DNA of 8,083 nt from Bdellovibrionales bacterium (GCA_020434645.1 JAGRAK010000082.1:1-8083), one strand, 5' to 3'; positions 1 through 7,171 are shown, counted from the first letter of the stretch. The notes: generated by a model from the sequence alone, not told the origin. Numbers and translations: made by a program.

Positions 1-24
1 TCTACGAATACCAAAACACGCCTA
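1..24 (-). other. Possible remnant of the carB C-terminus beyond the stop
   Basis: After the carB TAG (22-24), the same frame continues A-C-F-G-I-R-R to the window edge. The E. coli sequence here is TTSGRRAIEDSRVIRR (from memory). Aligned without gaps, the window gives TT, RR, I, then the stop in place of Glu, then IRR. GAG to TAG would be a single-base change. Nearby residues also differ (SG to FL, DS to AC), so this may be decay or poor sequence rather than a clean nonsense mutation. Only seven codons are visible. Confidence 0.4.
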
Positions 25-3000
25 TATAGACCTACGTAGAAACGTCGTTTTGATTACAAATGCCACCTGACCAGAACGAATCCGATCCACGCAGTTTGGG
101 CGACCCTCATGAACTTTTCTAAGCTCCTCACACTTCACATTATGCTGATTAAAATATTGAGCCGTGCCGCCCGTGGCCGTAAGCGTATAACCTAGGCTCA
201 ATAATTCTCGAGCTACTGGCAATAGATCATCTTTATCTTTTTCTCTTAGTGACATAAAAACTTCGCCCGATCGCGGAAGCGTGTGCTGGCTGGTAATAAG
301 CGCTTTTAATAAGGCCTCCGAGTAATCGGCACCACGCCCCATCGATTCACCAGTTGATTTCATTTCTGGTCCCAAAATAGTGTCAGAATCAAAGAACTTC
401 TTAAATGGAAAAACAACTCCCTTTACACAGACATTTTGAATATCACGCCAGTTATACTGCTCTGGACGAACTTCAGCTTTAGATTTCTCTAGAATCCCCA
501 TAACTCCCAAATCTACCAGCGGAACTAAGCTCGATTTGACAATAAACGGAACGCTGCGAGAACTTCGAGGATTGGCTTCAAGCATGTAAATAACATCATC
601 TTTTACAGCCAGCTGAAGATTTAAAAAGCCACGAATCTTGAGTCTTTCTGCAAGCTGAACAGCAAGCTCTTCAATCTTATAACCCGTCTCAGATTTTAAT
701 CTTTGCGGAGGAATAACCCCCATTGAATCGCCACTATGAACTCCGGCGGCCTCAATATGTTCGATAATGCCGCCTACGACAGACCAACCCAGCCCACAGG
801 CAAGATCAACATCAACCTCTAAAGCTCGCTCAAGAAACTCATCAACCAAGCACGGAGCCTTTGCATTTATATATTCACCATGACGTTGAAAATAACTCTC
901 AAGTTCAGTATCCGTTTCAATAATCTCCATGCGACGTCCGCCAAGAACATAACTTGGGCGACACAATACAGGAAAGCCAACTTCTTTTACTATTTTCACA
1001 GCATCTTCAATACAAGCCGCCATACCTGATTTAGGAATAGCAAAATTGAGCTCTTGGCATATTTTATTAAATCGTGCTCTGTCTTCGGCCAAATCCATAG
1101 TGTCGAGCGACGAGCCCAGAAGATTAAATCCGCGATCGACCAACTTAGGTGCAATTTGAATTGGAGTCTGCCCACCCAATTGAGCAATAAATCCGATTGG
1201 GCTTACATGTCGCATAACCTCTAAAACATTCTCAGAAAGCAATGGCTCGAAAAATAATTCATCTGAAGTATCATAATCAGTTGATACAGTTTCAGGGTTT
1301 GAGTTGATCATCACAACCCGATAACCCTCTAATTGAAATCTTCGAACACTTCGCACACAACTGTAATCAAATTCAATGCCTTGACCGATACGATTGGGGC
1401 CGCTGCCCAAAAGCACTATAGTTTTCTTGTCTGAATCACGAGGCTTTGTCGGAGCACTCCAATATGTTGAATAGTAATATGGTGTTTGCGAAAAAAATTC
1501 TCCGGCACAAGTGTCCACCTGAAGAAACGCGGGATAAATATTATGTTTCTCGCGCAACTTATAGACATCAGAAGGCACTAGATTTCGACATTTCGCGATC
1601 GCGGCGTCGCTAAAACCCATTTTTTTAGCGGCGAGCAGATCGTCAGAAGAAAAATCTAAACTCTGACTCATTTGCTTTTCAAACAATGCAATGGCTTCTA
1701 TCTGCTCAAGAAACCAAGGCGTAATTTGAGTCAATCGATGAACATCTTCGACCGACATACCCATTCTAAATGCCTGCATCACATAGAAAAGCCTCTTACT
1801 ATTTGGCTCCGTGAGCAAAGACTCTTGAAATTCAAATTCACTAAAGCCACACTCATCAGCCTCAAGTGCCAACACGGCCTTTTGCAAAGACTCCTTAAAG
1901 GTGCGACCAATGGCCATCACCTCGCCCACACTTCGCATCTGAGTGGTTAAACTGTCTTTCGTACCTGGAAACTTCTCAAAAGCAAATCGTGGAATTTTAG
2001 TTACAACGTAATCAAGGGCTGGCTCATAACATGAGGGAGTCGTTCCCGTAATATCATTACGAATTTCATCAAGCGTGTAACCAATGGCCAAGAGAGCTGC
2101 AATTTTAGCAATTGGAAAACCTGTGGCCTTACTCGCCAATGCCGATGACCGACTGACACGAGGATTCATCTCAATAACATAGCGCTTACCTGTTGTTGGA
2201 TGCACGGCAAACTGAATGTTAGATCCGCCCGTCTCAACCCCTACGGCATTGATAATTTTTCCGGCTTCATCTCGCATACTCTGATATTCACGATCAGAAA
2301 GCGTTTGCTGAGGCGCCACGGTGACGCTGTCTCCAGTATGAACACCACATGGATCAAAATTCTCAATGGAGCAAATCACCACAAATGTGCCCGCACGGTC
2401 GCGCATCACTTCAAGTTCGAACTCCTTCCAACCCAAGATGCTCTCTTCGACCAAAACTTCTGAAGTGGGACTCTCGTGAAGTGCCATTGCAATTTTAACT
2501 TTATACTCTTCAAGAGAGAAACAGATGCCACCACCACCGCCACCCAAAGTAAAATTTGGACGCAGAACTATAGGCAAACCAATATCTTCAACAACGCCCA
2601 TCGCCTCATCATATGTACGAACCATTTTTGATCGCGGATATTTGGCGCCAACAGAATCGAGTATTCGGCAAAACTTCTCACGATCTTCGGCTGCGTGTAT
2701 GACTTCACTCTTTGCCCCCAGCATTTGGATGTTGAGTGACTTTAACACGCCTGATTTTTCTAACTCGAGAGCAAGATTCAGAGCCGTCTGACCACCCAAG
2801 GTTGGAATGATCGCATCTGGTTTTTCTTTTTCTAGAATTTTTTTAACAAAATCAAGTTTCAGTGGTTCAACATAAATCCGAGTGGCGATCTCAGGATCTG
2901 TCATGATCGTGGCCGGATTTGAGTTAATTAAAATAACCTCAAGCCCCTCTTTCATTAAGGCCTTGCAAGCTTGCGTACCTGAATAATCAAACTCACATGC

Positions 3001-3066
3001 TTGACCAATAACAATTGGCCCACTGCCCAGAATGACAACTTTATTTATATTCGGTAGTCGAGCCAT
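22..3066 (-). CDS. carB: Carbamoyl-phosphate synthase large subunit, C-terminus shortened
   Basis: CarB uses two ATP, bicarbonate and ammonia from CarA to make carbamoyl phosphate. The first half (about 1-400) carries GSGPIVIGQACEFDYSG, an ATP-grasp with RPNFTLGGGGGGI (Gly175-180) and EMNPRVSRSSALASKATG; an oligomerisation region follows (about 400-545). The second half (about 546-930) repeats the plan with GSGPNRIGQGIEFDYS, RPSYVLGGRRMEI and EANPRSSRSVPF. The MGS-like allosteric domain begins near 933 (GEVFMSLREKDKDDL, TATGGTA, KVHEGRPNCVDRI). The protein ends at residue 1014 with IKTTFLRRSI and a TAG, whereas family members usually have about 1060-1075 residues, so the last part of the allosteric domain is missing. 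Lys1006 stands where E. coli has the UMP-contacting Asn of INTT. The synthetic domains look complete, so activity is likely but feedback control is doubtful. A GAGAG eight bases upstream of the ATG may serve as ribosome binding site. Confidence 0.96.
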   Translation of the reverse strand: MARLPNINKVVILGSGPIVIGQACEFDYSGTQACKALMKEGLEVILINSNPATIMTDPEIATRIYVEPLKLDFVKKILEKEKPDAIIPTLGGQTALNLALELEKSGVLKSLNIQMLGAKSEVIHAAEDREKFCRILDSVGAKYPRSKMVRTYDEAMGVVEDIGLPIVLRPNFTLGGGGGGICFSLEEYKVKIAMALHESPTSEVLVEESILGWKEFELEVMRDRAGTFVVICSIENFDPCGVHTGDSVTVAPQQTLSDREYQSMRDEAGKIINAVGVETGGSNIQFAVHPTTGKRYVIEMNPRVSRSSALASKATGFPIAKIAALLAIGYTLDEIRNDITGTTPSCYEPALDYVVTKIPRFAFEKFPGTKDSLTTQMRSVGEVMAIGRTFKESLQKAVLALEADECGFSEFEFQESLLTEPNSKRLFYVMQAFRMGMSVEDVHRLTQITPWFLEQIEAIALFEKQMSQSLDFSSDDLLAAKKMGFSDAAIAKCRNLVPSDVYKLREKHNIYPAFLQVDTCAGEFFSQTPYYYSTYWSAPTKPRDSDKKTIVLLGSGPNRIGQGIEFDYSCVRSVRRFQLEGYRVVMINSNPETVSTDYDTSDELFFEPLLSENVLEVMRHVSPIGFIAQLGGQTPIQIAPKLVDRGFNLLGSSLDTMDLAEDRARFNKICQELNFAIPKSGMAACIEDAVKIVKEVGFPVLCRPSYVLGGRRMEIIETDTELESYFQRHGEYINAKAPCLVDEFLERALEVDVDLACGLGWSVVGGIIEHIEAAGVHSGDSMGVIPPQRLKSETGYKIEELAVQLAERLKIRGFLNLQLAVKDDVIYMLEANPRSSRSVPFIVKSSLVPLVDLGVMGILEKSKAEVRPEQYNWRDIQNVCVKGVVFPFKKFFDSDTILGPEMKSTGESMGRGADYSEALLKALITSQHTLPRSGEVFMSLREKDKDDLLPVARELLSLGYTLTATGGTAQYFNQHNVKCEELRKVHEGRPNCVDRIRSGQVAFVIKTTFLRRSI

Positions 3067-3069
3067 AAA

Positions 3070-3726
3070 TCAGACTCTCAATCTTGAATCGTTTGAGTAA
3101 ATCTCTTGAATCCCCACATGACGATATTGATCAAATTTATTTCGCATTCTAAATATTCTGATGAGTAACGCTTCGCGAGCCTCTGGTATTTCAGCTTCTG
3201 GCAACTTACTAATTCTCTTTATTTCAGATTGAATAAATTTTGTAGCCTCTGGAGGGTGAAAGCAGAATGCTGCAGAAAATACAAAAGTATCTTCGTGTGG
3301 TATCAGTCGAGCCTGAAAAAATTCAGAAGAATCGAATCCGAACGTAACGGGTGAGTCTTTTATGATCAACTTATAGCCCGAAAACAAATCTCGAACATAA
3401 AGATCGCTACCCTTCAGCTTTAAAAACTCAAAAAGGCTGTAGCGATTATTCGCCAGATTTTTATAATAACCAATTTCGTCGTCAGCAATTGGCTTTGGTC
3501 TTGTCTTCAGAAAGTGTTCAATCGGAGTTTGTTTAAATCGATTCAATTTACGAGAGAACAAATACCAATCTGAAAATTGAGCCATCTTTGAATCAAAATT
3601 TTGTGACTGAGTATCAAACATACCCGCCAAATCATAAAACTCATTCTTCGCAACGACGGCATCTGGAGCATACTCCCCATCGGTATAAAACTGCATAAGT
3701 TCGTCTATGAGCTGATAATACTTCAT
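3070..3726 (-). CDS. Uncharacterised 218-residue protein between carA and carB
   Basis: I do not recognise this protein. It is 218 residues long, rich in aromatic and charged residues, with no signal peptide, membrane segment, nucleotide-binding loop or obvious catalytic motif, so it is probably cytoplasmic. Notable blocks are FSDWYLF (51-57), TPIEHFL (67-73), YSLFEFL (96-102), VRDLFSG (111-117), ARLIPHEDTFVFSAAFCFHP near 139-158, and a charged, probably helical C-terminal region. The order 'DWY-F, TP-E-FL, SLFE, RDL-G, ARL-P' reminds me, from memory, of the region seen in some SEC-C-bearing proteins, but no SEC-C zinc motif is present; this is a weak lead. Its ATG overlaps the carA stop (ATGA, 3723-3726) and carB starts three bases after its TGA, so it is co-translated with the two subunits. 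That placement suggests a link with carbamoyl phosphate synthase or simply an operon passenger. Confidence 0.85.
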   Translation of the reverse strand: MKYYQLIDELMQFYTDGEYAPDAVVAKNEFYDLAGMFDTQSQNFDSKMAQFSDWYLFSRKLNRFKQTPIEHFLKTRPKPIADDEIGYYKNLANNRYSLFEFLKLKGSDLYVRDLFSGYKLIIKDSPVTFGFDSSEFFQARLIPHEDTFVFSAAFCFHPPEATKFIQSEIKRISKLPEAEIPEAREALLIRIFRMRNKFDQYRHVGIQEIYSNDSRLRV

Positions 3727-4784
3727 CTGATTTGGTTCACAAAATAGTCAAAAAGCCCTACCGCATCGTGCGGTCCCGGATGACTCTCTGGATGAAATTG
3801 AACGCTCATACATTTGAGCCTCTCACATTTTATCCCGGCCACCGTTTCATCATTTAAATTAATATGAGTCACAACTACGTCTTCAGGCAAGCTTTGCTGA
3901 TCAACATTATAACCATGATTCTGACTCGTAACGTAAACTCGACCAAGGAGCTTATCAGAAATGGGGTGGTTGCTGCCGCGGTGGCCAAACTTAAGCTTAT
4001 AGGTTTTAGCGCCCATAGCGAGAGCCAGCACCTGATGGCCCATGCATATGCCAAATATATATTTTTTGCCCAACAGCTCACGCACTGTGCGAATACCGCT
4101 TAAAACATCCGCAGGATCACCAGGGCCATTGGTGAGAAGTAGACCATCTGGACTCCACGCCAGGATTTCATCAGCTGAAGCACCAGATGGAAAAACACGA
4201 ATCTCTCGACACCGCAGAACCAGCTCTCTTAAAATATTCTCTTTTGCACCAAAATCAAGAACCGCCACTTTCGGACCATTTTCTTTAAGCCCCTTACGGT
4301 CTTCAATTTTTTTACTACAAACAAGTTGAGTCCAATCCGCTGGCTGCTTCTTCGCCGCTTGAATCAGCTCGCTCGCCTCAGCCTTTGCCTTATCTAAATC
4401 ATCAAATTGAGAGATTGCTCCCCATGTCGTCCCCTGGCTGCGTAAAACCAACACCAGCTCACGCGTATCGACGCCCGACAATATCGGAACACCATTTTCT
4501 TTCAATAAATTAAGCCATGAAGAGTCACGCTTTGAATTTTGAATTTCTAAGCACACAAAACCATTAATCCAAATATTTTTTGATTCCCAAGATGAGCGGT
4601 CGATCCCATAGTTGCCTTGCTGAGGAGCTGTCGTAACAAGAATTTGCGAAAAGTAGGATGGATCTGTCGCCATCTCTTCATAACCAGAGTGTGAGGTATT
4701 GAAAACAACTTCGCCCGCTCGCGAAAGACCGCCTCGAAATTGCCCCTTAAAACTTTGACCAGACTCAAGTATAAGATAAGCCAA
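3723..4784 (-). CDS. carA: Carbamoyl-phosphate synthase small (glutaminase) subunit, TTG start
   Basis: CarA hydrolyses glutamine and channels ammonia to CarB for carbamoyl phosphate synthesis, feeding both pyrimidine and arginine pathways. It has 353 residues, a little shorter than the E. coli protein (about 380). The N-terminal CPSase domain shows LILESGQSFKG, GEVVFNTSHSGYEE, DPSYFSQ and SGVDTRELVLVLRSQGTTWG. The C-terminal class I glutamine amidotransferase domain has the nucleophile Cys247 in FGICMGHQ, GLLLTNGPGDP for the oxyanion region, and the His331/Glu333 pair in VQFHPESHPGP, so the catalytic triad is complete. Translation begins at TTG (4784), 20 bases inside the end of pyrB, with GGGAG six bases upstream. 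Its TGA stop shares an ATGA overlap with the next gene. A less efficient start codon and the overlap suggest its level is tied to pyrB translation. Confidence 0.96.
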   Translation of the reverse strand: MAYLILESGQSFKGQFRGGLSRAGEVVFNTSHSGYEEMATDPSYFSQILVTTAPQQGNYGIDRSSWESKNIWINGFVCLEIQNSKRDSSWLNLLKENGVPILSGVDTRELVLVLRSQGTTWGAISQFDDLDKAKAEASELIQAAKKQPADWTQLVCSKKIEDRKGLKENGPKVAVLDFGAKENILRELVLRCREIRVFPSGASADEILAWSPDGLLLTNGPGDPADVLSGIRTVRELLGKKYIFGICMGHQVLALAMGAKTYKLKFGHRGSNHPISDKLLGRVYVTSQNHGYNVDQQSLPEDVVVTHINLNDETVAGIKCERLKCMSVQFHPESHPGPHDAVGLFDYFVNQIR

Positions 4785-5685
4785 GGAGGTCTCCCATTAT
4801 CGCCATTCTCATATAAACACCATTTGTAACTTGCTCATGTATTGCACATCTCGAATCAGATAAAACCTCATCAGAAAGATCAACATCAGGAACAAAAGGC
4901 CCTGGATGCATAATGATAGCCGAAGAAGAGAGTGCCGCTAAGTTTTTATTATCGAGTCTAAAATTTTCTATATATTGCCCCTGCGATAAGTTTGTCGCCT
5001 GACTATGACGTTCCTTTTGAATACGAAGGCCAATACAAACCGTGCACCACTTCAAGGCTTCTGAAAGAGTATTAAACTGCTGAACATTTGAGTCCCGAAC
5101 GGCTAGGTCTTTAGGTGAACATACGGCCACCTGCGCCCCTAGTTTTTGAAACAATTTAGCACCAGACTTAGCCACACGACTATGCTCAACATCTCCGACA
5201 TAGAGAATCCTTTGCCCCTCTATTTGACCTAACCGCTCTTGCACAGTCATGGCATCTAAAAGTGACTGTGTGGGGTGCTCTTCGACACCACTACCGGCAT
5301 TCACCACCGGTATCGAGGATTTTCTCATGATCTCTTCAAGGCGTATATTGCCAGCATGACGAACAACAAGAAGGTCAGGCCTCATCGCAAGAAGTGTATT
5401 GAGAGTTTCATGCAAAGACTCACCCTTATCGACACTTGTCGCTTTGTCGACAACAAACACGACCGGGTGAAGTAACAATCTGTGTGCGGCAACCTCAAAG
5501 CTAAAACGAGTTCTTGTAGAGGCCTCAAAAAAAACCATCCCAACTATTAAGGGCTTGGCTGGTCGAATTGCTTGTATTTCATTTTTTTTAAATTGCTGAG
5601 CGCGCTCAATTAAATGAATGACTTGAGAGTTTGAGAGGTCGTCGATACTTAAAAGAGAGCGTGTAGATCTAGTAGGATATGACAT
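4765..5685 (-). CDS. pyrB: Aspartate carbamoyltransferase catalytic subunit
   Basis: PyrB condenses carbamoyl phosphate with L-aspartate to carbamoyl aspartate, the committed step of de novo pyrimidine synthesis in the cytoplasm. The 306-residue length is normal for the catalytic chain. Visible motifs in order: the carbamoyl phosphate loop FEASTRTRFSFE (STRTR at 56-60); the loop SVDKGES with Lys87, which reaches into the neighbouring subunit's active site; Arg109 and HPTQSLLD (from His137); GDVEHSRVAKS (164-174) in the aspartate domain; LRIQKER with Arg221; and MHPGP (259-263). No pyrI regulatory subunit or inactive pyrC partner is adjacent, so a simple trimer like that of Bacillus subtilis is plausible. 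The ATG at 5685 has only a weak GGTG upstream; the start is supported by the family's usual N-terminus length. The 3' end overlaps carA by 20 bases. Confidence 0.96.
   Translation of the reverse strand: MSYPTRSTRSLLSIDDLSNSQVIHLIERAQQFKKNEIQAIRPAKPLIVGMVFFEASTRTRFSFEVAAHRLLLHPVVFVVDKATSVDKGESLHETLNTLLAMRPDLLVVRHAGNIRLEEIMRKSSIPVVNAGSGVEEHPTQSLLDAMTVQERLGQIEGQRILYVGDVEHSRVAKSGAKLFQKLGAQVAVCSPKDLAVRDSNVQQFNTLSEALKWCTVCIGLRIQKERHSQATNLSQGQYIENFRLDNKNLAALSSSAIIMHPGPFVPDVDLSDEVLSDSRCAIHEQVTNGVYMRMAIMGDLLGLSYT
4791..4795 (-). promoter_or_regulatory. Ribosome binding site fixing the TTG start of carA
   Basis: GGGAG lies six bases upstream of the TTG at 4784, within the last codons of pyrB. The carA frame is closed by TAA at 4797-4799, so no earlier start is possible, and the next in-frame ATG would remove conserved N-terminal sequence. 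The bases after the site (ACCTCC) are complementary to it, giving the near-palindrome GGAGACCTCC, though the loop would be very short. Confidence 0.7.
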
Positions 5686-5693
5686 TGGGCACC

Positions 5694-5723
5694 AATATAT
5701 CGGGAGCTAAAATTGGATGTCAA
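5694..5723 (-). promoter_or_regulatory. Candidate sigma-70 promoter for pyrB
   Basis: On the minus strand a perfect -35 hexamer TTGACA (5723-5718) is followed, after 18 bases, by TATATT (5699-5694), which matches five of six bases of the -10 consensus. It lies in the largest intergenic gap of the window, and the -35 overlaps the stop codon of the third lepB. The predicted start of transcription, about 5685-5687, coincides with the pyrB ATG at 5685, so the mRNA would have no leader or one to two bases. There is no room for a PyrR-type attenuator or leader-peptide control downstream of it. This is a pattern match only; transcription may also read through from lepA/lepB. Confidence 0.5.
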
Positions 5724-6451
5724 TGAACTGGAGACAATATTCGACGCCATCTCATATCAGAGGAAAAACCACCCCCATCTTGAGGTGTCCATTGGATAGA
5801 AAGCCACACTAGCCATACTTTTGACTCAATAAGACTATATGGCACAGCCCCCCAATGACGCGAGTCTTCTGAAAACTCTCTATTATCACCCAAACTAAAA
5901 AAACTATTGGGAGGGACTATATACGGGCCAAAACTCTTATCTTCATCAACCGCCGAAATAATAACGGAGTGATCATGATTAAAAATCTTCTCATTGAGCA
6001 CCACCATTCGCGCCTGCCCCCTCAGTAGTTCTGAAGGTTGCTCTTCTAGACGTGAATAATAAGCCGCTTTTTTATTCACTATAAGTCGCTGTTTCTTAAT
6101 TTCAACTCTATCCCCTGGCAATCCGACCACTCTCTTCACACAACTCATCTGCGGAGCCTTAGGACACTTAAATACAAGAATATCACCTCTGCGCGGCGCC
6201 CCTCCGCCGATATGAATATCTGTAAACGGCAAACTCAAACCATAGGGCAGTTTGTAACCTAAAATAAAATCTCCTAGCTTTAAATTCGGCTCCATGGCGA
6301 GATTTGATATTTTGTATGCTGAGAAAACAAAAAGCCGAATCACCAAGGCCATCACGACAGCCAGAATTAAAGCCTCCGAATAATCACGCAACAGCTGCAA
6401 GACCGAATCTCTTAGATCTCGACCTAAATTTTCTAAAAACTTAAATTTCAT
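5720..6451 (-). CDS. Signal peptidase I-like protein lacking the catalytic serine (probable pseudo-protease)
   Basis: This 243-residue protein belongs to the type I signal peptidase family. It has a charged N-terminal extension (about 1-25), a membrane segment (about 26-43), box C RRGDILVFKCP, box D CVKRVVGLPGD with the lysine kept at 106, and box E GDNREFSEDSRHWG (188-201). Box B, however, reads AYKISNLAMEPNL where active enzymes have IPSGSMEPTL: the nucleophile position is Ala52, encoded by GCC at 6296-6298, and the flanking Pro, Ser, Gly and Thr are also replaced. The frame is open and clean, so this is not a decayed gene. It lacks the C-terminal cysteine pair of its two neighbours but has Cys96 and Cys104 flanking the box C-box D loop. 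By the known mechanism it should not cleave signal peptides; it may bind preproteins, modulate the active copies or act as a chaperone. It starts six bases after the previous stop, with no clear ribosome binding site. Confidence 0.9.
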   Translation of the reverse strand: MKFKFLENLGRDLRDSVLQLLRDYSEALILAVVMALVIRLFVFSAYKISNLAMEPNLKLGDFILGYKLPYGLSLPFTDIHIGGGAPRRGDILVFKCPKAPQMSCVKRVVGLPGDRVEIKKQRLIVNKKAAYYSRLEEQPSELLRGQARMVVLNEKIFNHDHSVIISAVDEDKSFGPYIVPPNSFFSLGDNREFSEDSRHWGAVPYSLIESKVWLVWLSIQWTPQDGGGFSSDMRWRRILSPVH

Positions 6452-6457
6452 TATTTA

Positions 6458-7171
6458 CTATTGAATATGATGAAAGAATCTCTGCCAACGAATATAACGC
6501 GGGTCACATATAAAATTGACCTGTGACAAGGTCTTTTCACAACTGAGCCAAACATATGTGGCTTTTCCGAGAAGGTTTTGGATGGGCAGATCCCCCCAAT
6601 ATCGACTGTCTTTTGAATGATCTCGGTTATCACCCATCAGGTAAATATGATCTGGAGGAACTACATGCTCCTCTTCTGTATAATGAAATCCATCTTTTGC
6701 AAGCAGTGAAAAATGCTTATGTTCACCAATCGTCTCTTCAGCCACCTTGTAATCTGAAATATCATCACCAATGTCAGCAGCACTCCATGCTGGAAGCTCC
6801 GACACCCAGCTGCTCTCAACTGGTTGACCGCCTACACTGAGCACCCCTTCTTCATCATAAGTAATTTTGTCACCCGGAAGCCCAATCACGCGCTTAATCA
6901 TATAATAGTTGTCATTATCTACTGAACGAAAAACAACAACATCACCACGATTTGGTAATTTTGGTTTCGTCAGCCATCGACTCGAGAACGGCCACCTTAG
7001 GCCAAATGAATATTTGCTGACAATTATATGATCATTAACAAGAAGTGTTGGAATCATACTCCCCGACGGGATAACATACGGCTCAAACAGAACCCAACGA
7101 GAAGCCATAACCAGGCCAACGGCTAAAACAAGAAGACCAAAACTTTTTTTAAAAGATGCTTTTTTACTCAT
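6458..7171 (-). CDS. lepB: Signal peptidase I, second tandem copy, catalytic residues intact
   Basis: This is a second type I signal peptidase of 237 residues with a short basic N-terminus (MSKKASFKK) and a membrane segment at about 11-29. Box B is PYVIPSGSMIPTL, the canonical PSGSM form, with the nucleophile Ser38. Box C is RGDVVVFR, box D is MIKRVIGLPGD with Lys93, and box E is GDNRDHSKDSRYWG (about 180-193). Cys211 and Cys222 align with the C-terminal cysteine pair of the first copy, and both proteins end in a similar RW(K/Q)RFFH tail, so these two look like the closest pair of the three. The ATG overlaps the upstream stop in the sequence ATGAGTAA, which suggests translational coupling; no strong ribosome binding site is visible. 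Expected to be active; any difference in substrate preference from the first copy cannot be read from the sequence. Confidence 0.95.
   Translation of the reverse strand: MSKKASFKKSFGLLVLAVGLVMASRWVLFEPYVIPSGSMIPTLLVNDHIIVSKYSFGLRWPFSSRWLTKPKLPNRGDVVVFRSVDNDNYYMIKRVIGLPGDKITYDEEGVLSVGGQPVESSWVSELPAWSAADIGDDISDYKVAEETIGEHKHFSLLAKDGFHYTEEEHVVPPDHIYLMGDNRDHSKDSRYWGDLPIQNLLGKATYVWLSCEKTLSQVNFICDPRYIRWQRFFHHIQ

Noticed and set aside
22..24. TAG in carB as a recoded amber codon (pyrrolysine or reassigned)
   Set aside because: TAG is also the natural end of lepA and the second lepB here, and nothing in the window suggests a recoding signal.
1..40. Inverted repeat TCTACG (1-6) and CGTAGA (35-40), plus the palindrome CTACGTAG (32-39), considered as a terminator or attachment site
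   Set aside because: The arms are only six bases with a 28-base loop, there is no T-run, and most of it lies in carB coding sequence. It may reflect the doubtful sequence at the edge.
1672..2791. Plus-strand open frames opposite carB (1672-1950, 2200-2463, 2525-2791)
   Set aside because: They lie wholly within well-supported carB on the other strand, have no recognisable motifs or ribosome binding sites, and have low-complexity or odd composition such as a proline run opposite the glycine loop.
3864..4329. Plus- and minus-strand open frames within carA
   Set aside because: They overlap the glutaminase domain with its intact catalytic residues and show no family features of their own.
5686..5719. 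PyrR-type attenuator or pyrimidine riboswitch upstream of pyrB
   Set aside because: The gap is only 34 bases, with no anti-terminator/terminator hairpin pair or T-run.
6451..6840. Alternative frames over the second lepB (6451-6633 minus, 6556-6840 plus)
   Set aside because: They are shadows of the conserved box E and C-terminal region of the signal peptidase.
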